Shown: positions 7,917-16,940, counted from the stretch's first letter. The stretch: 64,000 nt of DNA from Microbispora siamensis (GCF_016863095.1 NZ_BOOF01000017.1:175193-239192), one strand, 5' to 3'. Numbers and translations are program-made. The notes: generated by a model from the sequence alone, not told the origin.

Positions 7917-10412
7917 ATGTCGCAACTTCCCGCAGACGCCCACGCCGTCGTCATCGGTGGCGGAGTGGCCGGATGCAGCGTCGCCTATCACCTCGCCCGG
8001 CTCGGCTGGACCGACGTGATCCTGGTCGAACGGCACGACCTCACCGAGGGCACGACCTGGCACTCCGCCGGCTTCGTCGGCCAGCTCAGGTCCACCGTGA
8101 CGCAGACCCGGATGATCATGTACTCGGCCGGTCTCTACCCCGAGTTGCGCGAGCTGACCGGGCTCGATCCGGGCTGGCACGGCGTGGGCGGCCTGCGCCT
8201 GGCCACCACCTCCGAGCGCATGGAGGAACTGCTGCGCCAGGCCGGGGCGGCCGAGACGTACGGGCTCGATCTGGAGGTGCTCGACCCCCGGGGCACGCTC
8301 GACCGGCTGCCGCTGCTGGAGGTGGGCGACGTCCTCGGGTCGCTGTGGCTGCCCGGTGACGGCTGGCTCGACCCGGCCCGGCTCGGTCACGCGCTGGCCG
8401 AGGGCGCCCGCAGGCTCGGCGTACGGATCTTCACTGGCGTGGAGGTCACCGGCATCGACGTCCACGACGGCCGCGTGCGTGCCGTACGGCTGCGCGGTGA
8501 GGACGGTGAGCACGTCGTGCGCACGGAGACCGTAGTGAACGCGGCCGGGGCGGCGTCCGGGGTGGTCGGCCGCATGGCCGGGGCGGAGATCCCGATCGTG
8601 CCGATCAAGCACCAGTACGTGGTGACCCCGGAGTCCGGCGTCCCGGCGGACACGCCGACCGTGCGGGACCCGGACAACATCGTGTACTTCCGCGAGGAGG
8701 ACGGCGGCATCCTCGTCGGCGGCTACATCAGGAGCCCGCAGATCTGGGACGCCAACCGGCCGTTGTCCGAGCCCCGGACCCTCTTCACGCCCGACATGCC
8801 GAAGTTCCGCGAGTCGTGGGACTCGGCGGTCCGGCGGGTGCCGTCACTGAAGCCGGTCGGGGACGGCGACGACCCGGCGGCGTTCCGCAAGGTCGTGCAC
8901 GGGCCGGAAGCCTTCACGCCCGACGGGGAGTTCCTACTGGGGGAGACCGAGGTCGGCGGACTGTGGGTGGCGGCCGGCTTCTGCGTGCACGGCCTGGCCG
9001 CCGCCGGCGGTGTGGGCAAGGTCATGGCCGAGTGGATCGTCGAGGGCGCTCCCGAATACGACGTCTTCGGCATGGACGTGCGCCGTTTCGGTGTCCATGC
9101 CCGGTCGGCCCGCTGGGCCCGCGCCAGGGCCCTGGACTCCTACAGCAAGTACTACGACATCGTCTATCCCGGCGAGGAGCGCACCGCCGCCCGGCCGCTG
9201 CGCCGTTCGCCCGCCTGGGTGCGGCACGAGGCGCTGGGCGCGACCTTCGGCGAGAAGGCCGGTTGGGAGCGGGTCAACTGGTATCCGCCCACGTCGGACG
9301 CCGAGACTGTACGGCCGAGGGGCTGGGCGGGCCGGGTCTGGTCTCCGGCGATCCGCGAGGAGTGCCTGGCGACGCGGGACGCCGCCGGGCTGTTCGACCA
9401 GACGTCCTTCGCCAAGCTGGAAATATCCGGATCTGTCGCTGACCTGGAGCGGCTCGCGGGCAACGCCCTGGATCGGCCCGTGGGCGCAGAGGTTCACCCG
9501 CCGGTCTACCCGGTGGTCTACACGCAACTGCTCAACGAACGCGGCGGCATCGAGGCGGACGTGACCGTGACCCGGCTGGCGGAGGACCGGTTCCGCCTCG
9601 TCACCGGCACGGCGTTCGGAGTCCACGACGCCGCGCTGCTGCGCCGTCACGGGCTGTCGGTCGCCGACGTCACCTCCGCCTACGCGTGCTACTGCCTGTG
9701 GGGGCCTCGTGCGTACGAGATCCTGGCGTCGCTGACGGACGACGACCTGACCTTCGGCTACCTGCGGGCGGCCGAGATCAGCGTGGGGCACGTCCCGGTG
9801 CTCGCCCAGCGGGTCACGTTCGTGGGCGAGTTCGGCTGGGAGCTCTATTGCCCATCCGAGTACGGGCTGACGTTGTGGGACTCCCTCGTCGAGGCGGGCC
9901 TGCCGTACGGCATGCGACCGGCGGGCTACCGCGCGCTCGATTCGCTGCGGCTGGAGAAGGGCTACCGCGTCTGGGGCCTCGACATCACGCCCGAAACCAC
10001 CCCGCTGGAGGCCGGGCTCGGCTTCGCCGTACGGGCAGAGCGCCGGGCCGCCCTGCCGCGTCCCCGTACGGCGCTGCGCTGCCTGGTGCTCGACGACGAG
10101 CGTGACGTCTGCCTGGGCGGCGAGCCCGTCCGGCTGGACGGTCGTCCGGTCTCCCGTGTCACCAGCGGCGGGTTCGGCCACCGCGTCGGCCGCTCAATCG
10201 CGTACGCCTACCTGCCGGTGGAGGTCGAGCCCGGCGGACGTGTCGAGGTAGGCGTCAACGGCCGTCGCGTGGGCGCCACCATCACCCGTGAGCCGCTCTA
10301 CGACCCCGAGGGCACCCGAGTCAGGGCCGAGCCCTGGACGGCATCCGGTGCGGCCGGATCCGGCGTGTCCCGCGGCTCCGCATTCACTACGGGATCAGCA
10401 CTTTGTCGATGA
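7917..10412 (+). CDS. Dimethylglycine/sarcosine-dehydrogenase-like FAD protein with aminomethyltransferase domain
   Basis: This 831-aa enzyme joins an N-terminal FAD-dependent oxidase domain to a C-terminal glycine-cleavage T-type folate domain. Residues about 10-30 hold the FAD-binding VVIGGGVAGCSVAYHLARLG. EGTTWHSAGFVGQ contains the His that carries FAD covalently in dimethylglycine dehydrogenase. From about residue 430 the folate-binding half appears, with VGEFGWELYCPSEYGL and LRLEKGYRVWGLD. Such enzymes demethylate N-methylglycines and hand the one-carbon unit to tetrahydrofolate. AGGAC lies before the ATG. Its last 26 bases overlap the convergent fasciclin gene. Confidence 0.85.
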   Translation: MSQLPADAHAVVIGGGVAGCSVAYHLARLGWTDVILVERHDLTEGTTWHSAGFVGQLRSTVTQTRMIMYSAGLYPELRELTGLDPGWHGVGGLRLATTSERMEELLRQAGAAETYGLDLEVLDPRGTLDRLPLLEVGDVLGSLWLPGDGWLDPARLGHALAEGARRLGVRIFTGVEVTGIDVHDGRVRAVRLRGEDGEHVVRTETVVNAAGAASGVVGRMAGAEIPIVPIKHQYVVTPESGVPADTPTVRDPDNIVYFREEDGGILVGGYIRSPQIWDANRPLSEPRTLFTPDMPKFRESWDSAVRRVPSLKPVGDGDDPAAFRKVVHGPEAFTPDGEFLLGETEVGGLWVAAGFCVHGLAAAGGVGKVMAEWIVEGAPEYDVFGMDVRRFGVHARSARWARARALDSYSKYYDIVYPGEERTAARPLRRSPAWVRHEALGATFGEKAGWERVNWYPPTSDAETVRPRGWAGRVWSPAIREECLATRDAAGLFDQTSFAKLEISGSVADLERLAGNALDRPVGAEVHPPVYPVVYTQLLNERGGIEADVTVTRLAEDRFRLVTGTAFGVHDAALLRRHGLSVADVTSAYACYCLWGPRAYEILASLTDDDLTFGYLRAAEISVGHVPVLAQRVTFVGEFGWELYCPSEYGLTLWDSLVEAGLPYGMRPAGYRALDSLRLEKGYRVWGLDITPETTPLEAGLGFAVRAERRAALPRPRTALRCLVLDDERDVCLGGEPVRLDGRPVSRVTSGGFGHRVGRSIAYAYLPVEVEPGGRVEVGVNGRRVGATITREPLYDPEGTRVRAEPWTASGAAGSGVSRGSAFTTGSALCR

Positions 10413-11307
10413 GATAAACGGTGGCGTTGGCCGTCTGGATCTCTCCGCAGAGCACCTTGGCGTCGTTGCCGACGATGAGGTCCTGACCGGACAGGCGAGT
10501 GGTGAGCTCGCGGCCCTCCTTGGTGGTGAGCTTGGCGTTGGTCAGGTCGTTTCGGGTCTTGCGCCCTTCGACCACGTGGTATGCCAGGACCTGGCGCTCC
10601 CAGTCCTTGTCGTCGGAGAACATCCGGTCCAGCTCGAACTTCGGCAGCTTCCCGAACGCTTCGTTCACCGGCACGAACACGGTGATGTCCTTGGTCGAAT
10701 CGAGATACTGAGCCAGGTCGGCCTTCGAAAGGGCCGACGCCATCTTCGACAGGTCGGGAACGCCGGCGATCGCGGTGGCCACCGGCTGCCCGCTCATGGC
10801 CTCGGTGCCGGTCACGGCCGAGCAGCCGGAGCCGGACGGCACGGCCGGCGGCCCATCCTGGCGCTGCCGTTGTCCCGAATCGTCCGGCTGCCAACCCGGA
10901 CAGTGAGGCGGCCGAACCGGACAGTGGGGCGACCGATACCGACCCTGGCACCGCGGCGGCTGAACCGCACAGGGAGACGGCGAGGGCGAGCCAGGCGACG
11001 TCGTGAGCGGGCTGTGGGGTGACGGCCGCGGACTGCCCGGTGACGGAAATGGGCTGTGGCGCGGCGGAAACGGGCTATGAGGTGGCGGAGCCGAACCATG
11101 CGGCGGCGGTAAAGGAGGCGCCTTTGTGTGCGGAGCCTGGGGTGCCTCAGGGTTGGCGGGCGGAGCCTCCGGGTTGGCAGGTGGCGAGGGGGGTGCGGGA
11201 TTGGGGTTGACCGCGGACCACTGGGCCGCGCCGGCGAGTTGCGGCATGACGCCGAAGGCGACGCTGACCGCGCTGAAGGTGGACGCGAGAAGGGCCCTCT
11301 TCTTCAT
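10387..11307 (-). CDS. Exported fasciclin (FAS1) domain protein with Pro-rich N-terminal region
   Basis: This 306-aa protein has an N-terminal signal peptide (basic MKKR, then a hydrophobic stretch to about residue 28). A long low-complexity Pro/Ser region follows (about 35-155). One FAS1 domain (about 160-306) shows ITVFVPVNEAFGKLP, LAYHVVEGR and TANATVYLIDKVL. FAS1 domains mediate adhesion or surface interactions. The end of the Pro-rich region changes character abruptly to a Cys- and Arg-containing stretch (roughly residues 115-150), which could be a shifted reading frame in repetitive DNA. The 3' end overlaps the convergent dehydrogenase gene by 26 bases. Confidence 0.8.
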   Translation of the reverse strand: MKKRALLASTFSAVSVAFGVMPQLAGAAQWSAVNPNPAPPSPPANPEAPPANPEAPQAPHTKAPPLPPPHGSAPPPHSPFPPRHSPFPSPGSPRPSPHSPLTTSPGSPSPSPCAVQPPRCQGRYRSPHCPVRPPHCPGWQPDDSGQRQRQDGPPAVPSGSGCSAVTGTEAMSGQPVATAIAGVPDLSKMASALSKADLAQYLDSTKDITVFVPVNEAFGKLPKFELDRMFSDDKDWERQVLAYHVVEGRKTRNDLTNAKLTTKEGRELTTRLSGQDLIVGNDAKVLCGEIQTANATVYLIDKVLIP

Positions 11308-11581
11308 GGCTCTGCCTCCTGCACGACGGAGATCTGGTGCTTGCAGGCCGGGTCGGCCGTTCGCGAATCGAAATACGGCGGAGCCACAGGGCCTGTGTGG
11401 GCATATCCGGTCGCATCGGCTCGGCCTCGGTATGAGCCTGATGAGTTGGACGCCGGACGCCGTGGGTCACCCCACTCACATCCAAGTATCGCTACTGCCG
11501 AGTAGCTTCGGCTTCTCTAACTCTGAAGCCTGCGCAAACGACTCGCCTGACGCGTAGATCGTGGTGCCGGCGTGCCAATCG

Positions 11582-12460
11582 TCACGGGGGCAGTTCGCCG
11601 CGGGTGGGCAGGCCCTGCCAGGAGCTGTGGCTGGCGACCGCGAAGGCGGCCACGGAGATGCCGCGCTTGAGGCGGTCCGCAGGGTGCAGCCCGTCCAGGA
11701 TCGCGCTGAGGTAGCCCGCGACGAACGCGCCGCCGACCTCGGAGGGATCGACCGCGGTCACGGGGGCGGCCTGGGTGTCGTAGCGCAGGCCCTCGACGGT
11801 GGCGCTTGCGCCCTTGGCGCCTCGGGTCACGACCAGTTCGGGCGTGGACGCGAGCACGGGCTCCACGAGCATGAGCTCGTCCTGGGTCGCGAAGAGCACG
11901 TCGGCCGAGGCGGCGAGTTCGGTGAGCCCCTGCCGGGCCTCCTCGGCGCTCTCCCAGAGGTTCGCGCGGTGGTTGACGTCCACGGAGACGAGCACGCCGG
12001 CGTCCCTGGCGAGCTTGACGGCGTGGTGGACGGCACTCCACGCGAGGCCGCTCAGCCCGAGGGTGACGCCGGTGACGTGCAGGATCCGCGCCGACTGGAC
12101 GGCCTCACCGGGCACGTCGCCGGTCGACAGGTGCGACCCGGCCGAGCCCTCCCGGTAGTGGACGGCATGCGACGAACGGCCGATGCGCCGCTGGCGGAGG
12201 ATCAGCCCGGTCGCCGCCGTCTCGTCCACCCGTACGTGGGAGACGTCCACACCCTCGCCGCGCAGCACGGTCAGCGTGCGCATGCCGAGTTCGTCGGCGC
12301 TGACCCGGCCCAGCCAACTCACCGTGTGGCCGAGCCGGGCCAGGCCGACCGCCGTCGTCAGCTCGGGCCCCTCCACGTCGAGGCGGATGGTCATGTCATG
12401 CCGGAGCCGGTCGCCGGAGACGACCCCCAATGCCTCTCCGAGCGTGAAAACCTCGGTCAT
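11582..12460 (-). CDS. PfkB-family sugar kinase homologue lacking the catalytic Asp
   Basis: This 292-aa protein aligns along its whole length with PfkB/ribokinase-family enzymes of the 2-keto-3-deoxygluconate kinase type (LARLGHTVSWLGRVSADELG, VSVDVNHRANLW). The signature that normally reads GAGDAF reads EVGGAFVAGYL, so the catalytic base Asp is replaced by Gly. The N-terminal substrate motif GGAxxNVA reads GPELTTA. Length and frame are intact, so it is either a recent loss of function or a pseudokinase with a binding role. A PfpI-like gene lies 66 bases upstream on the same strand. Confidence 0.75.
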   Translation of the reverse strand: MTEVFTLGEALGVVSGDRLRHDMTIRLDVEGPELTTAVGLARLGHTVSWLGRVSADELGMRTLTVLRGEGVDVSHVRVDETAATGLILRQRRIGRSSHAVHYREGSAGSHLSTGDVPGEAVQSARILHVTGVTLGLSGLAWSAVHHAVKLARDAGVLVSVDVNHRANLWESAEEARQGLTELAASADVLFATQDELMLVEPVLASTPELVVTRGAKGASATVEGLRYDTQAAPVTAVDPSEVGGAFVAGYLSAILDGLHPADRLKRGISVAAFAVASHSSWQGLPTRGELPP

Positions 12461-12526
12461 GCCGTAAGTCCGCGGGATTGCACCGGGAAAGCATGACAGA
12501 GCCTGATCCGCCGGGAAAGCCCTCGC

Positions 12527-13072
12527 TCAGGCGCCGAACGCGTCCACGGCGGCCTGGCAGAAGGCCTTCAGGTCGTCCGGCTTCCGGCTGGTCACCAGCG
12601 TGTTCGGGCCGCCCGTACAGACCATGACCTCCTGGTCCACCCAGGTCGCCCCCGCATTGCGCAGGTCGGTCTGGAGGCTTGGCCACGAGGTCAGGGTGCG
12701 CCCGCGCACCACGTCGGCCTCCACGAGGGTCCACGGCGCGTGGCAGATCGCCGCGACCGGCTTGCCCGCGTCGAAGAACTCCTTGACGAACCGTACGGCC
12801 TCCGGCCGCATCCGCAGGAAATCGGGGTTGGCGACCCCGCCGGGGAGGACCAGCCCGTCGAAGTCGGCGGCGGAGACCTCTCCGGCCACGGCGTCCACGG
12901 GGAAGGTGTCGGCCTTGTCGAGGTGGTTGAACGCCTGGATCTCCCCGCGCTCCACCGAGACCAGCCTCGGCGTGCCGCCCGCCTGCTGGACGGCCCGCCA
13001 CGGCTCGGTGAGCTCGACCTGCTCGACTCCTTCGGGGGCGACGAGGAATGCGATCGTCTTGCCCTGGATCAT
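12527..13072 (-). CDS. DJ-1/PfpI family protein
   Basis: This 181-aa cytosolic protein of the class I glutamine amidotransferase-like DJ-1/PfpI superfamily has its nucleophile elbow in VAAICHAPWTLVEA (Cys followed by His) and an upstream Glu in the LTEPWRAV region. Members act as deglycases, chaperones or proteases under stress. AAAGGGGAG supports the ATG at 13072; a longer in-frame extension to 13165 has no such site. It may be co-transcribed with the PfkB-like gene downstream. Confidence 0.85.
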   Translation of the reverse strand: MIQGKTIAFLVAPEGVEQVELTEPWRAVQQAGGTPRLVSVERGEIQAFNHLDKADTFPVDAVAGEVSAADFDGLVLPGGVANPDFLRMRPEAVRFVKEFFDAGKPVAAICHAPWTLVEADVVRGRTLTSWPSLQTDLRNAGATWVDQEVMVCTGGPNTLVTSRKPDDLKAFCQAAVDAFGA

Positions 13073-13163
13073 CGTGCTCCCCTTTCTTGGCGTTTTTGCT
13101 CGTTCTTGACGTCGCGTGCCCCGTTGACCGCGATCTATGCCGTCCGCTGGGTAGGGGAAGGAC

Positions 13164-13934
13164 ATGCCCGTGCTGGTGGGGACCTCTGGGTGGCAGTACG
13201 CCGACTGGCGCGACCTCGTCTACCGCGGCGTACCCCAGAGGCTGTGGCTGGAGAGCTATGGCGAGATCTTCGCCACGGTCGAGAACAACAACGCCTTCTA
13301 CCGGCTGCCGAAACGGGAGACGTTTGAGTCGTGGCGGGACCGTACGCCGCCCGACTTCGTCATGGCGGTCAAGGCGAGCCGCTTCCTGACGCACATCAAG
13401 CGGCTGAAGGACCCGGAGGAGCCGGTCGAGCGGCTGATGGGCGTGGCCGAGGGGCTCGGCCAGAAGCTGGGCCCCATCCTGCTCCAACTGCCGCCGACCC
13501 TGCAGGTGGACGTCGAGCGGCTGCGGGGCTGCCTGGCCCGGTTCCCGCGTGCCGTACGGGTCGCCGTCGAGCCGCGGCACGCCTCGTGGTGGACCGACGA
13601 GATCCGCGCCCTGCTGACCGAGTTCGGGGCCGCGTTGTGCTGGGCGGACCGTCTCGGCCGGCCGGCCGGACCCCTGTGGCGTACGGCCGACTGGGTCTAT
13701 CTGCGCTTCCACGAGGGAGGGGCCGAACCCTGGCCCAACTACGGCCGGCGTGCGCTGCGCAGTTGGGTGGACCGCCTGGGGGACGTGCCGGACGCCTACG
13801 TCTACTTCAACAACGACCCCGGCGGCGCCGCCGTACGCAACGCGATCACCTTCGCGGAGCTGGCGTGCGCGCAGGGGCGGGACGTCAGCAGGGCGCGGCT
13901 TCCCGAGCGGTCCCCCGAGCCCGTCCGGTCATGA
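13164..13934 (+). CDS. DUF72 (YecE-like) protein
   Basis: This 256-aa protein of the widespread DUF72 family has a TIM-barrel fold of unknown activity. Family marks include VGTSGWQYADWRD at the start, FATVENNNAFYRLP, FVMAVKASRFLTHIKRLKDP, LLQLPPTLQVD and the late VYFNNDPGGAAVRNA. GAAGG lies just before the ATG. It is divergent from the PfpI-like gene, and its stop lies inside a 26-base perfect palindrome shared with the convergent membrane gene. Confidence 0.88.
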   Translation: MPVLVGTSGWQYADWRDLVYRGVPQRLWLESYGEIFATVENNNAFYRLPKRETFESWRDRTPPDFVMAVKASRFLTHIKRLKDPEEPVERLMGVAEGLGQKLGPILLQLPPTLQVDVERLRGCLARFPRAVRVAVEPRHASWWTDEIRALLTEFGAALCWADRLGRPAGPLWRTADWVYLRFHEGGAEPWPNYGRRALRSWVDRLGDVPDAYVYFNNDPGGAAVRNAITFAELACAQGRDVSRARLPERSPEPVRS

Positions 13935-13944
13935 CCGGACGGGC
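13919..13944. terminator. Perfect palindrome between convergent genes, probable two-way terminator
   Basis: Twenty-six bases form a perfect inverted repeat centred on GTCATGAC, with arms rich in CCGTCCGG. The stop codon of the DUF72 gene (13932-13934) is inside it. It lies between two convergent genes and could end transcription from both sides. No T-tract is present, which is common in actinomycetes. Confidence 0.6.
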
Positions 13945-13968
13945 GAGTGTCACCCCCGACATGACGGG

Positions 13969-14535
13969 TCAGGCGCGGCGCTCGTCGGCCGCGTGACGCC
14001 CGCCCGCCACCAGCTGGTCGGGGGACGACTGCTGGGCGGGCACGGAGAGGCGGTTGTGCGGCGCGGTGGGACGCTCGGTGCGCTCGGTGCGCTCGGTGCG
14101 GTCGGTGCGCTCGGCCCGGTCGTCGACGCCGTCGCGGTCCCGGTCGACCTTCGGATACTGCTTGGTGACGGGCTCGGCGGCTGCCGGGGTGGACGTCGCG
14201 GTCGGGGCCGTCGAGGTGGTCGAGGTCGTCTCCAGGCGGCGCTCCAGGTCGCGCTTCTCGGCCTCCAGGCGGGAGACGCGGTCCCGCTCCGCCAGGCGCG
14301 CCTCACGCAGGCGGCGGCGCTTGACGGCGGCACGGCGCATGCCGCCGGTGATGAGCAGCAGGCCGGCGACGAACACGGCGGCGGTCACGACGCCGGCGAT
14401 GAACAGCTCGAACGGGCTGAGGTTGAACGTGCGGTCCAGGACCGTGATCGGCATGGTGTTCGCGGTGTCGTTGACCGACACCTCGATGACGGCAGCCGCG
14501 GCGATCAGGACCAGAAGCAGGCCCAATAAGACCAT
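13969..14535 (-). CDS. Two-helix membrane protein with coiled-coil and charged tail
   Basis: This 188-aa protein was not recognised as a named family. Two hydrophobic helices (about 1-20 and 42-66) flank a short loop, an arrangement like LapA-type proteins. A basic coiled-coil follows (about 68-102, heptad-like REARLAERDRVSRLEAEKRD), then a Thr/Ala-rich linker, a DRDRDGVDD segment and a short repeat (ERTDRTERTERTER). The ATG at 14535 has GGAGTGAAGG upstream. No function is assigned. Confidence 0.65.
   Translation of the reverse strand: MVLLGLLLVLIAAAAVIEVSVNDTANTMPITVLDRTFNLSPFELFIAGVVTAAVFVAGLLLITGGMRRAAVKRRRLREARLAERDRVSRLEAEKRDLERRLETTSTTSTAPTATSTPAAAEPVTKQYPKVDRDRDGVDDRAERTDRTERTERTERPTAPHNRLSVPAQQSSPDQLVAGGRHAADERRA
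14072..14116. repeat. Nine-base tandem repeat within a coding region
   Basis: About five copies of the unit CGCTCGGTG, the last two imperfect, encode the Thr-Glu-Arg-type repeat in the tail of the two-helix membrane protein. Because the unit is a multiple of three, copy-number change would alter tail length without breaking the frame. Confidence 0.75.
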
Positions 14536-14665
14536 CTGCCTTCACTCCCAAACACTGGTTGCTGTGCGGTTGCGATTCGTGGACGCTCTCCGACTGCCCG
14601 CACAGGCGCGGATCATGTGCCTCAGCTCACACGAGGTCACCGGGAGGGCAAGGCAAAGAATCCGC

Positions 14666-14682
14666 GTTAACACCGTGTTCAC
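14666..14682. promoter_or_regulatory. Inverted repeat upstream of glutamine synthetase II
   Basis: GTTAACACCGTGTTCAC is an imperfect palindrome (7 of 8 arm pairs) about 90 bases before the glutamine synthetase start, in a 233-base gap. A nitrogen regulator such as GlnR could bind here, but the spacing does not cleanly match the GlnR half-site pattern. The site is offered as a candidate only. Confidence 0.3.
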
Positions 14683-14768
14683 AAACGGGCAAAAGCTACG
14701 AAATGCCAAAAGGGCAATCTCGAGCGTGGCGGACGAACGCCAGGCCGCCTCGTTCGAAAGGGATCGAC

Positions 14769-15782
14769 GTGACCTACAAGGCCGAGTACATCTGGATCGA
14801 CGGCACGGAGCCGACCGCGAAGCTCCGTTCCAAGACCAAGGTCCTTGCCGACGGCGCCGAGCCGCCGCTGTGGGGCTTCGACGGGTCCAGCACCAACCAG
14901 GCCACCGGTCACTCCTCCGATCTGGTGCTCAAGCCGGTGTTCACCTGCCCCGACCCGATCCGCGGCGGCGACAACGTGCTGGTCCTGTGCGAGGTCCTGC
15001 ACACCGACATGACCCCGCACGCCAGCAACACCCGCTCCCCGCTCGCCGAGGTGGCCGAGCGGTTCGCCGACCAGGACCCGTGGTTCGGCATCGAGCAGGA
15101 GTACACCTTCTTCAAGGAGGGCCGCCCGCTCGGCTTCCCGCTGGGCGGTTTCCCCGCCCCCCAGGGTGGCTACTACTGCGGTGTCGGCGCCGACGAGGTG
15201 TTCGGCCGTGACATCGTCGAGCTGCACCTCGACCGCTGCCTGGCCGCCGGCCTCAAGATCTCCGGCATCAACGCCGAGGTCATGCCCGGCCAGTGGGAGT
15301 TCCAGGTGGGTCCGGGGGGTCCGCTGGAGGTCGGCGACCACATGTGGGTCGCCCGCTGGCTGCTCTACCGCACCGCCGAGGAGTTCGACGTCGCCGCCAC
15401 GCTCGACCCCAAGCCGGTGAAGGGCGACTGGAACGGCGCGGGCGCGCACACCAACTTCTCCACCAAGGCCATGCGTGAGGGCTACGACCCGATCATCACC
15501 GCGTGCGAGGCCCTGGCCGACAACGCCATGGAGCACGTCAAGAACTACGGCCACGGCATCGAGGACCGCCTCACCGGCCACCACGAGACGGCCCCGTGGG
15601 ACAAGTTCAGCTACGGCGTCTCCGACCGCGGCGCCTCGGTCCGCATCCCGTGGCAGGTCGAGGTGGACAAGAAGGGCTACATCGAGGACCGGCGCCCCAA
15701 CGCCAACGTCGACCCCTACGTCGTCACCCGCCTGATGGTCGACACCTGCTGCACCGCTCTGGAGAAGGCCGGCCAGGTCTGA
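14769..15782 (+). CDS. glnII: Glutamine synthetase type II
   Basis: This 337-aa enzyme makes glutamine from glutamate, ammonia and ATP. It is the short eukaryote-like GSII class, not the roughly 470-aa GSI. Class marks are KAEYIWIDGTEPTAKLRSKT, WGFDGSSTNQATGHSSD, the GlnA-like NGAGAHTNFSTKAMR and YGVSDRGASVRIP. The chosen start is a GTG at 14769 with AAAGGGA a few bases upstream; the longer in-frame reading has no family similarity before it. A strong hairpin terminator follows. GSII occurs in rhizobia and many actinomycetes alongside GSI. Confidence 0.93.
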   Translation: MTYKAEYIWIDGTEPTAKLRSKTKVLADGAEPPLWGFDGSSTNQATGHSSDLVLKPVFTCPDPIRGGDNVLVLCEVLHTDMTPHASNTRSPLAEVAERFADQDPWFGIEQEYTFFKEGRPLGFPLGGFPAPQGGYYCGVGADEVFGRDIVELHLDRCLAAGLKISGINAEVMPGQWEFQVGPGGPLEVGDHMWVARWLLYRTAEEFDVAATLDPKPVKGDWNGAGAHTNFSTKAMREGYDPIITACEALADNAMEHVKNYGHGIEDRLTGHHETAPWDKFSYGVSDRGASVRIPWQVEVDKKGYIEDRRPNANVDPYVVTRLMVDTCCTALEKAGQV

Positions 15783-15819
15783 TCGGCTCCACGAGGAACT
15801 GACACGGTTCCCCCATCTC

Positions 15820-15855
15820 CGTACGGCTCCCGCGTCCAGGCGCGGGAGCCGTACG
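15820..15855 (+). terminator. Hairpin terminator after glutamine synthetase II
   Basis: A 15-base perfect stem (CGTACGGCTCCCGCG and its complement) with a 6-base loop begins 37 bases after the glnII stop. There is no T-tract. It ends just before the glycerophosphodiesterase gene, so it probably separates the two units. Confidence 0.8.
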
Positions 15856-15875
15856 CGTATGACGGTGGCGGTACG

Positions 15876-16940
15876 GTGGCCGCTGTGTCACACCAGCCGG
15901 AACCCGTCGTCATCGGCCACCGGGGCGCCAGCGCCCTGCGCCCCGAGCACACGCTGCCGTCGTACGAGACGGCGATCGCGCTCGGAGCCGACTACATCGA
16001 GCCCGACCTGGTCTCCACCAGGGACCACGTCCTGGTGGCCCGCCACGAGAACGAGATCTCGGGGACCACCGACGTGGCGAGCCACCCCGAGTTCGCCGAC
16101 CGCCGCACCACCAAGACCATCGACGGCGTCGCGGTCACCGGCTGGTTCACCGAGGACTTCACGCTCGGCGAACTGCGCACGCTGCGGGCCGTCGAGCGCA
16201 TCCCCGACCTGCGCCCGGGCAACACCGCCTTCGACGGACTGGCCCCGATCCCGACGTTCGACGAGGTCGTGGAGCTGGCCACGCGGCACGGCGTGGGCGT
16301 GTACCCGGAGACCAAGCACCCCACCTACTTCGCCTCCATCGGCCTGCCGCTGGAGGAGCCGCTGCTCGACGTGCTGGGCCGGCACGGCCGGCGCGACCGG
16401 GACGATCGGGTCTTCATCCAGTCGTTCGAAGCGGCCAACCTGCGCGAGCTGCGCGGGAAGACACGGCTGCCGCTGATCCAGCTCGTCAGCGGCTCCGGCA
16501 CGCCGTACGACCGGATGGTCACGCCCGATGGGCTCGCGGAGGTCGCGACGTACGCGGACGGCATCGGCGTGGCGACTTCGCGGGTCGTCCCGACGGGACC
16601 CGACGGCCGCCTCCTTGCCCCCACGACGCTGGTGCGGGACGCCCACCGGGCCGGTCTCGACGTGCACGTGTGGACCGTCCGCGACGAGAACGCCCATCTC
16701 CCGGCCGACTTCCGGCGCGGCGACCCGGCCTCTCCGGCGTACGCGCGGGCGACCGGCGACGTGATGGGCTGGCTGGCGATGCTCTACGACCTCGGCGTGG
16801 ACGGCGTGTTCGCCGACAACCCCGGCACGGCCCGGGCCGTGCTGTCCGCGACCGCCATGTCCGCGACCGCCATGGCCGCGCGGACGAAGGCGGCGACGGA
16901 CCCGAGCGCGCGTCCTGCGGCCAGGCGACCGACAGCGTGA
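15876..16940 (+). CDS. Glycerophosphodiester phosphodiesterase
   Basis: This enzyme of the GDPD family (354 aa from GTG 15876; GTG 15885 is also possible) hydrolyses glycerophosphodiesters to glycerol 3-phosphate and alcohol. The catalytic HRGAS with the metal-binding EPDL, the second His in RHENEI, YPETKHP and the late DGVFADNP are present. The family fold normally ends near DGVFADNPGTA. The last 35 or so residues, an Ala-rich tail containing SATAMSATAM, are read from DNA that on the other strand encodes a broken LysR gene, so the tail appears to have been acquired by read-through. Confidence 0.87.
   Translation: MAAVSHQPEPVVIGHRGASALRPEHTLPSYETAIALGADYIEPDLVSTRDHVLVARHENEISGTTDVASHPEFADRRTTKTIDGVAVTGWFTEDFTLGELRTLRAVERIPDLRPGNTAFDGLAPIPTFDEVVELATRHGVGVYPETKHPTYFASIGLPLEEPLLDVLGRHGRRDRDDRVFIQSFEAANLRELRGKTRLPLIQLVSGSGTPYDRMVTPDGLAEVATYADGIGVATSRVVPTGPDGRLLAPTTLVRDAHRAGLDVHVWTVRDENAHLPADFRRGDPASPAYARATGDVMGWLAMLYDLGVDGVFADNPGTARAVLSATAMSATAMAARTKAATDPSARPAARRPTA

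Noticed and set aside
14666..14682. A GlnR site before glutamine synthetase II
   Set aside because: A palindrome is present, but the half-site spacing does not match the GlnR pattern well enough, so it is listed only as a weak candidate operator.
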